In this document: one piece after another, positions 56,950 to 64,000 of the stretch
Position numbering within the stretch: the stretch's first letter is position 1
How the letters are laid out: every line of letters starts with the position of its first letter
Assembly (NCBI GenBank): GCA_018340375.1
Contig: JAFFJZ010000087.1
Span: 186,001 to 250,000 of the forward strand
DNA from: Gonatopus flavifemur
Lineage: Eukaryota; Arthropoda; Insecta; Hymenoptera; Dryinidae
Reading direction: 5' to 3'
Length of the DNA: 64,000 bases
Made by a program: the position numbers and the translations under genes
The notes under the pieces: generated by a model
Database searches by the model: none
Told to the model about the DNA's origin: nothing
What the model saw: only the letters and a program-made list of their open reading frames with translations

Positions 56950-57327
56950 AACGAATTGTCATCCTACATGGTGAATTGATCCATTTTCTTTCTTCCGCGT
57001 ATATATGAATAAGATCAAGAAAGAATTAACTTGTGATAAAAGAATATTTTATGCCCAAGAAGTACAAAAATATACCATAAACGTTCGATGAATATTTGAT
57101 ATACATTCCACAATGTAAAACACATTTTGTAAAAACTGGCAGTATGAAACTGGATGTTATCAATCGGAACATGTGTATGGGGAAATTACTATGAAATTAT
57201 GAAAATTTCAGTACACGTACAAGAAAATGAAAGTGAAATACATGAAATTCGAGTAGAACGAGAATATGCAATGGAAATACATTATGAATAGAAATTTTTC
57301 AGTACTCGCGGTACATCGAAAAAATCA

Positions 57328-57501
57328 TATTCTAAAAATGAAAATCTCCTCTAAAATAAATGCCAAGAATATCTTCCTCTCAAGATAAGTGGGAATTCTT
57401 CTAATATTCAGATAAAGATGTGAAAATTAGAATATCTTCCACTTGTGTTGAGGAGAACATATTCTTGGCGCCTATTTTAGAATAGATTCGCATTTTTAGA
57501 A
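57328..57501. repeat. Imperfect palindrome with TTCTAAAAATG ends
   Basis: ATTCTAAAAATGAAAATCTC at the left is mirrored by GATTCGCATTTTTAGAAT at the right. CCAAGAATATCTTCCTC pairs with GAGGAGAACATATTCTTGG. No reading frame. Confidence 0.65.
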
Positions 57502-57609
57502 TATAAATTTCTTCAGTGTATCAAAAGATTTTTTGTTTTCCAACAGCATATGCATATACAATAATTGAGACTGCCTTATACGTCTCACGTAAATTCATAT
57601 AACATATCT

Positions 57610-57950
57610 GAGAGAAAAAATGACGTGATTTTCAACGTGATAAGTTACATGAAAAATCACGCGATTTTTACGTCATTTTTGTGAGAATCTTCTGATGAAT
57701 CAATTTCAATTGAATGAAGTATTGAGCGGCTATTAGGAACCGAGTACAGTGATACGTGAAAACTACGTAAAACATTACGTGATTCACAACGTGATTCTTG
57801 ACATAATAGCTGCCCACACCATTCATTTGAAATTTATTCGTCAAAGAATCCTCGCAAAAATGACGTGATTTTTAGTTTTGAAGAGGCTTATTTTATCATG
57901 ATATCTCACATAACGTTTCACGTGACTTTTGACGTGATACTATGCAATAT
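57610..57950. repeat. Cluster of ACGTGATT / AATCACGT words
   Basis: Variants of ACGTGATTTT, CACGTGAC and TTACGTCA recur at least ten times in 340 bp on both strands, for example near 57622, 57634, 57655, 57666, 57776, 57790, 57858, 57915 and 57931. A GTGCTGTGTGGGTA end follows at 57954. Function unknown. Confidence 0.5.
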
Positions 57951-58889
57951 TATGTGCTGTGTGGGTAATCACCTCAACAACTGCCTGAAAGTTCACAATG
58001 CAATGCAATGGATAAATTAATTAATGTTGAAAAAATGATTATTTTATTGATGATGTAAAAAGTGAGAATATATACTCTTTAAACACACATTCAAACGCAT
58101 TACGCATGACGAATTTTATGAATTGAGTATATCTTTCCATCATTCTGAGATATTCAAATTAAATATTCACTTGAGATCTACACTGAAAGAAAAATATTTC
58201 TTTGAATCAAACGAATATCATCTTAATGGATGAAATCGTTTTTAACCGCATGGGGTATTTCATCAAGTGGAAAACCATTTCATCCGTTGGAATAGAAATT
58301 TCGTTCATTCAAAGAAATATTTCATAAATCCCATTGCATAAAAACGTTCATTGATATGTATCAAACATGTCACATTTGTAAAATTCCATATGAATGGAGT
58401 ATCGACTCGCGTTGTGTAACACCTGACATGCAGGTGATACAAGGGGTTACACTATATTTTGTGAAAAAAATCCCACTTCCGATAAACCAAACGATGTCCA
58501 TTCATCCTATGGTAAAGTATAGATGGGGTTATAATAACGTAATGTCATGTATTTGCAACTACTCTCCTGAATCTGACTATTTTACATTTATAAAAGGAAA
58601 TGATCGTAAGTGTTTGTATTTCATAAAGAAGGCCAAATACATGAACATCTAATTCACGGGCGGAAAGTTAGGTTAGGAATATTAGGTCTTCAGTAATAAG
58701 GTATTTTACATGACATACATAAATTGGAATAATCATAAGTACGTACCTTGATATACGATCTTCTTCAAGAAAAAATCAGTTCCGGATAATTGTCCCACCT
58801 TTCGATGAAAAAGTTACGTGCACTTCACTTCTGGCTTTGACGCGTGACTACCAATAATGCACATAAAACTGTCGTGCAGGTGCAGGAAT

Positions 58890-59248
58890 ACAATTCATTG
58901 GGCTTCTGCTCACCCCTCTTCTGACAGTAGCACTGCTACCGCTTGCTCATAGGAGCACCAATAGGATCTCGCTACCACCAAAAAGACACTTTCATCAGGA
59001 AGCATTACTACCGATCGCTCCAAGAAGCGCTGCTGCAGTTTTGCTTCCACAGGAAATATATTTTCTATACGGAAGCGTTGCTGCCGCTTACTTCTAGTAG
59101 TATTCCTACAGTCTTGCTACCAAAAGATAAATATTTAAATGGGAGAGCTATGCTACCATTCACTCTTGATAGCACTGCTAGTATTTTGCTACCGGGGGTA
59201 CTGCTACCACTCGCTCCCAGGAGCGCTTCTCTAGTAATGTTGGCTGGG
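58890..59248. repeat. Right subterminal GCTACC repeats of the 7.9-kb element
   Basis: Words such as CTGCTACCGCTTGCTC, GCTACCA and GAAGCGCTGCTG recur irregularly up to the GCTGGG end. The matching set at the other end is 51340-51660. The ~100-codon frame at 58943-59251 follows the repeat period and is not a gene. Confidence 0.7.
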
Positions 59249-59250
59249 TA

Positions 59251-59596
59251 AGGCGAAACTTAGAATATCTGAATACAAAAGATTGATTTTCTCTTGTAAT
59301 GTGCCGAGACGTGACTCGCGAGATACGTGGTTTCGATACAAGGTGTGAACGTTATTTTGACCCCCGAATTCCTTTCCCTATTCTATTGCGGAGAAGAGGG
59401 AAGGAGGAGGGGGGGAGATGAGGTGATACATCTCCACCAATTAGCGGTAATAGAAGATGTCACGCCATCCTCCCCTTCCGTTCCTTCATGTTCTGCAGGC
59501 ACACGTCGGCCAAAGGCGTAAGGCCCTAATTGTTCAATAAACTATTCCAAATGTCGAGGGCGTAAGTACTCCCTTTTATAATTGAATTTCTAAACA
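59251..59596 (-). repeat. BEL/Pao upstream LTR, part 2 (U3 side)
   Basis: Matches 44128-44473 of the other LTR and includes TATAAAAG at 59573-59580. It ends at CA next to the TCATT duplication (59597-59601). Confidence 0.93.
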
Positions 59597-59990
59597 TCAT
59601 TGATTCAATTAAACGAAAAGTAAAAAACATTGATTTGCTAACACAACCCCACGGTAAACTTAATTTCTCTTTGTTATGTTTATGATTATGGTATGGTCAT
59701 GTTTATGATAACAACAAACCGACTTTCGTTCTCTACAGACGTTTGAAACAGTTTGATTGTACCGATCGATTAGGAAGATCATCAATAATTTTATTAGAAT
59801 GATGAATTACGTGTCTACTGTATCAAACGGGTGCAGTGAATAGGTTAACATAAAGAATTTTCGTTTAATTTAATCAATGATCTTTGACTAATTTCATTTC
59901 ATGCTGCAACAAAATGACAACTTCATACTGCTAGTAAATTTTTGTTCGTTGATTTGGTTTTTCGTTGATTCGGCACCGACCCACGGTAAT

Positions 59991-61300
59991 GTTTGGGTCA
60001 TTTTTGTACAAGTGACCAAAATTGTACCAAAACCTTTTTCATCTCTACGGTAATATTTTGGTCCGTTCTGCAACATGACCACGATATCACCGGAAAGATC
60101 CCATAATATTGTGGTAATTTCATGGTCTCTTTCATGAAAATGACCAAAATTGAGGGGCCGGATGCAATAAGGGGGTGTACGTTCGAGAACACTGAAAAGT
60201 ATTGTCCACCCGTGACGACACACGCCAAAATCAAAAGTTGGAATTTTGACATTTGGAAAATACTAGGTGATAGGTCTCAAAAAATCAATGTGAGTCTTCT
60301 ATTACGATTTTTTTCTGTGATCGATAGTTTGTGGGTAAAAAAATGGAAACTGCAAATTTTTTCTCTCCAGAAATCAATGTTTTTCAACATTAAACTCGTT
60401 GTAACTCAGTCATTTTTCGACGTATCAAGATAAATCTTACGGATTCTGATCCGTAAGACTTCCCCGGAAACGATAATGTCCTAAAAGTTCGTAAAAATAA
60501 AAAAAAATTATTCAATTTACAATTCGAAGTAAAAATTACGTTTTTCATCCTTTGCATTGAAGAAGTGGTGAGGGAAGTTTGAGCTACAAAAAACTTCCAG
60601 TGACAAAGTTGTTCGTTAGCGGGTGGACAAACTTTTTAGAGAATTTCAAATCAATTCAACTATCAGTTCGCGAAATACAGCGATCTATTTATGAACGCGC
60701 AACTGAAATTCATCACATTTTATGTAGTTCAACGACAGAATATCAGGGACCGTTGGAAAGATTATATTTACTCGATTTTTCAACCCTGGTTTATGTTTTT
60801 TGGGTCGGGGAATTCGAATATCGAAGTATTTTTACAAGATTCGTTATCCATTTCTTTCAAATAAACAATTCAATTGTTTGTAACGTTTTTATGGACAAAC
60901 TATTAACTTTAGGGAAAAATTATCCTCATAACACGGTTCTTTACCTTTTCGGAATAAGTTCTGTATATGAGATTTCTTCAATTTCTCAATTGTTTATTGA
61001 AATATAATTATTAAATTTGAATAAATAAGAGAATAATTCTGAAAAATCCATATCTTAAAATGGGTTCATATGTAGTTGAGGTCGGAAAATTGCATTCCCT
61101 GACGATAATCTTTCGGTAAAATTTTGGTCCAAAAAATTCACAAAACCACCCCTAATATGACCGTTCGCGGTCATTTCTCTGGATACTTTTTGGTCATTTT
61201 TTGGAAATTAATTGATCAATTCGTGGTCCATTTTTTGGTCAATTCGAATCCGCTAGGAAGAGTACCCTACATTGAGAGTGACGTATTTACAGACGATTGT
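59991..61300. repeat. Region rich in GACCAAAAT / ATTTTGGTC words
   Basis: TGACCAAAATT, TTTTGGTCC and TTTTTGGTCA occur repeatedly (60010-60160 and 61090-61240). Similar GACCGAAATATGACCAGAA words precede the 8-bp duplication at 43640-43665. The palindromic element at 43684 therefore landed inside an older repeat that now lies on both sides of it. A 142-codon frame at 60579-61007 starts without ATG, is rich in F, I and Y and shows no domain; it is not called a gene. Confidence 0.45.
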
Positions 61301-63785
61301 GAAATTATAGATTTCTGATAAAATCACCACACTGAATGAAGGGAAATTCACATTTGTTTCAGTATGAATTTTACCCTCAAAGTAGTGAATTCACATCCAT
61401 ATCAATGAAACAACGTCAGTTTCAATGTAGGGAACTTTATTACCTACTTCGGAAGTGGTGAATTTCAAAAAAATTTTTCACGGTGTAAAATAAACTGATG
61501 ATGAATAAGAATCATAATATTTTGATCGCGTGAAAATTGGCATACGTTCGTAGTGTGCTTAATCAAAAGTTTATAGTCAAATTTTATTAGAAAAAGCTGA
61601 ATTATATATGTTGCTGAAGTTTGAATCGTTTATTGGAACGAATTAATAATCGAATCACGAAATACTCAGATCCAACCTCAGTTAAAAACCCAAAATTTTG
61701 CAGCACATTCTTCAAACGATGTTTTCACTCTCAAGATTTCCATTTGAGGTGATAAATAACGATGATTGATCATATTTTGTGAGTTTGAATTTTCGTGTCG
61801 TTTTTGTAAACGATTCAAACTTCTACAACATAATTATATTAGCTAAGTTCGTTTACCGATGTCCCAAGTTACCCCAACTCGCTCCAAGTATTTTGGATTC
61901 GCTACTTCCAGTTTAAGCAACGAAATGATTGGTTTGGTACAAGTTGGAGCAACTCAGGGCACGTAGAACGAACGAACCTATTAGTGACATGCTATGTATG
62001 GTGAGTTACTATGCATTGAAAATATTTTAAAGGGGTTGGATCTCGGTTGCCGTGTATAGATACACGGTAGCTCACGACGACTTTTCTGTTTTTTCTCAGG
62101 TTTATTTCCAAGTTGTTTTTCATGTACTTGGTATTTCGCGTCTCTTAATATATGTACGCAGTAAAAATTTTTAGTTAGTGTTGAATATTGACACAGAAAA
62201 TGTGTGAATGTCAATGTGATAATCTTATATGTTGATTTTCAACACGAATTATTGTGAGTGAATCGTACACAATACCAAATTTTTCACTGTGCAAACGTTG
62301 TGACTTATCTATATAAATTCACATCTGTATATGAATATACCTTTAGATACTCTCCCTGTTGAAAAAGTCCAATAGATCCCAATCAAAACCAATAGGGAAT
62401 TTATCGGTTTCTATGAGGTCTATTAGGACGGAAAAAATCCTAAGATCAAACTTTATAATATTCAATTGGAATCCATTTGTATCCGGAATTATAATGGTTA
62501 CCACACGGAAATGCCTTTGTGAAATTCATCGGTTGCTATGACGTTAAAAATTATAACAGAGTATATTGGTGATTCCTACAATATGATCTATGGCGTTTCT
62601 CTCGAATCACGTATCTTTGTTTGATCATCAGTATCCTCGTAGATATTTTGATTGTGATGAGGTATGACATGCATTAGAAAACCTAAACAGAGGTTTCAAA
62701 TGTTCCTAAGCGATATAACGATTAAAAACTTTATTTTTTCGTTGGATTATATTTCCATATTCGAATATGTTAGTATATATTTTTTCATTTAAATTAATTT
62801 GCAACTACTGTGACACAACGACATTTGTTTCCAATGAAGTCCTTGAACCCATCATATGAGTTTCAAGTGGAATTCCCTCATATTCAAAACTACTACCAGA
62901 TATAAGTACATACATACGCAAATAATCAATATTTATACTTGAAACATACAAACAGAATTGATGATGCAAACAGTGGGAAAGAACTGGTGACTCCCCCATG
63001 ATAATCTAGTGTGATTGTAAAACTTCTTAACGGCATAATCCGGGCTATCAGGAGGAGTAGGAACTATTATTTTGTATCAGAAATTTACTCTGATAAAGTT
63101 ATTTGTAGAATAGAGTATTTGTCAATTTAATCAACTGATTGATTTCAATCAGTCTTTGCATCTTGTAAACTAATCTTGTTCCGTTTGAAACTACAATTGA
63201 GTATGAGTTTGGGAAAGCATGAAGTGACATCAGTTATTCTCACTTAGAGTTCACCTGAATGTTATCGGAATCTATTTGGAATACCCGTCGCCATGAGCAT
63301 CATGATCCTAATTGCACTCTATCAAAATTTTCCATCATCACATCCGTATCTTCTAATCGGAAAATTGGCTAAAGTTGATTCATCAGGGTCAATGGGTATT
63401 TACTTTTGATATATTAACTCGGATCTATGAGCTTGATGGTAACACTGATAAATTATGTGAAGTGTGGAATTCATTTGTAATTCACAAGCAGTGTCCAAAT
63501 GAGGCCTCACAACACTCATGTGGTTGATTTGAAATTTTGTTAGAAAGTCGTTGGAATCAATGAGTACGTCCAATTGATGTATTGATCGGAACGTATCTGA
63601 ATAAACACACACATTACATAATGTCTCCGGATGTTCTGAAATATGAACACGATGCCTCACATAATGCCTTACTAATTTCATCAGAATCAATTGGTTTTAT
63701 ACAAATGAAAGTGTTTCTTCGAATCTGCAAAATTTTTGTTTGGATATGTCGAATAAATATTTTTTTCGCTCTAATCAATATTTCG
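61301..63785. other. AT-rich stretch, no gene recognised
   Basis: No coding region, RNA gene or long repeat is supported. Small inverted ends of MITE type occur: GCAGTAAAAATTT at 62158 against AAATTTTTCACTGTGC ending 62291, and CACACTGAATGAAGGG near 61330. CCGTGTATAGATACACGG (62051-62068) is a short near-palindrome. Confidence 0.5.
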
Positions 63786-63789
63786 TTAC

Positions 63790-63935
63790 TTTAAAAAAAT
63801 GTATCATTCGTTCGTTGTTCCGAAGAATACATTTGTTCAAATTAAAACAATATTCATTTCCTTTCAAAAAATATTTATTCTAATCTATCCAAATAACAAT
63901 TTCTCAGATTCGAAGGAACACTATTATCTGTGCAG
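63790..63935. mobile_element. MITE-like segment related to 51,660-51,905
   Basis: It shares GGAACA/GAAGAA, AAAAAATATTTATT, CAAATAACAATTTCT and GAAGGAACAC-TCTGTG words in the same order as 51770-51895. The ends are imperfect. Confidence 0.35.
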
Positions 63936-64000
63936 CGATTTTCCATGTCCTCGTATCATATCTGCTATGAGATTTGTATTGGATTCTGAGCGGATGTCAA

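Larger units (their letters stand above)
51319..59248. mobile_element. 7.9-kb TA-flanked DNA element, CCCAGC ends, GCTACCA subterminal repeats
   Basis: It starts CCCAGC at 51319 and ends GCTGGG at 59248, with TA duplicated on each side (51317-51318 and 59249-59250). The uninterrupted LTR has a single TA at this position, so the borders are exact. Both ends carry about 300-350 bp rich in GCTACCA, GCACTGCTA and GAGCGCTTC words (51350-51660 and 58890-59235), roughly in inverted sense. The middle is AT-rich, with several nested MITEs and palindromes and one candidate exon (54101-54348). No DDE transposase is recognised, so the element may be non-autonomous or carry an unfamiliar gene. Confidence 0.85.
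43790..59596 (-). mobile_element. BEL/Pao LTR retrotransposon, dead, later interrupted
   Basis: Two LTRs of 684 bp bound an internal region on the minus strand coding for Gag, protease, reverse transcriptase, RNase H and integrase, in BEL/Pao order. TCATT flanks the element (43785-43789 and 59597-59601), the usual 5-bp duplication. The upstream LTR (high-coordinate side) is split by a 7.9-kb DNA element at 51319-59248. Removing it gives 338 + 346 = 684 bp, equal to the other LTR. By eye the LTRs differ at about 15 sites. The element shows several frameshifts and stops, so it cannot make a full polyprotein. Confidence 0.95.
43684..59982. mobile_element. Palindromic element (about 0.5 kb) split by the BEL element
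   Basis: The left end GGGTCGGTGCCGAATCAACG (43684) is mirrored at 59982, and pairing continues through the CAGTATGAAGTTGTCATT block on each side. ACGGTAAT flanks both ends exactly (43676-43683 and 59983-59990), an 8-bp duplication. Without the BEL insertion the element would be about 0.5 kb, a foldback with no coding capacity. An 8-bp duplication fits hAT or Merlin-type transposases; which one is not decidable here. Confidence 0.8.

Noticed and set aside
58356..58652. 98-codon open frame beginning with ATG
   Set aside because: It lies within the repeat-rich right part of the 7.9-kb element, has no domain I recognise and no conserved neighbour.
60579..61007. 142-codon open frame
   Set aside because: It has no ATG at its start, no known domain and a composition biased to F, I and Y in AT-rich DNA. 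It could be an exon, but nothing supports it.

Overview
The window looks like AT-rich, repeat-dominated arthropod (most likely insect) heterochromatin. The basis is the repertoire: a mauritiana-type mariner, a DD41D mariner-like element, a BEL/Pao LTR retrotransposon, many small TA-flanked foldback elements, and a long homogeneous satellite. I found no convincing host gene. Every clear protein-coding region belongs to a transposable element. The species cannot be named from the sequence alone.

Layout. (1) 1-5,500: AT-rich DNA packed with small inverted-repeat elements, including a 2.9-kb element (37-2974) that starts and ends with a CAGGG terminal inverted repeat. (2) 5,500-15,040: a short tandem array built on the word CTACATA, split at 5,600 by an 8.7-kb insertion (5600-14326) of the same CAGGG type. 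Nested in that insertion are an apparently intact DD41D mariner-like element with long inverted repeats (7050-9077), a TA-flanked 2.5-kb element (9103-11594) and a mauritiana mariner with one frameshift (12461-13742). (3) 15,040-17,865: small MITEs, a ~90-bp minisatellite and a GC-richer island. (4) 17,866-43,087: a tandem satellite of about 370-371 bp, about 68 full units plus one truncated unit, all in one orientation, ending in an inverted ~100-bp fragment. Nearly every unit carries a 17-bp site one base away from the CENP-B box consensus, and two units match it perfectly. (5) 43,190-59,990: a stack of nested insertions. An 8-bp-TSD palindromic element (43684-59982) received a BEL/Pao element on the minus strand (43790-59596, TSD TCATT). 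One LTR of that element was then split by a 7.9-kb TA-flanked DNA element (51319-59248), which holds further MITEs and palindromes. (6) 59,990-64,000: AT-rich DNA with short repeats and no gene I can support.

How the parts relate. The insertion order can be read from target-site duplications, and the split LTR rejoins to exactly the length of its intact partner (684 bp). The BEL/Pao element carries Gag with zinc knuckles, aspartic protease, reverse transcriptase, RNase H and integrase, but frameshifts and stops make it dead. The DD41D transposase is the only full-length, uninterrupted catalytic ORF. The satellite could be centromeric or pericentromeric, but only experiments such as FISH or CENP-A ChIP can show that.
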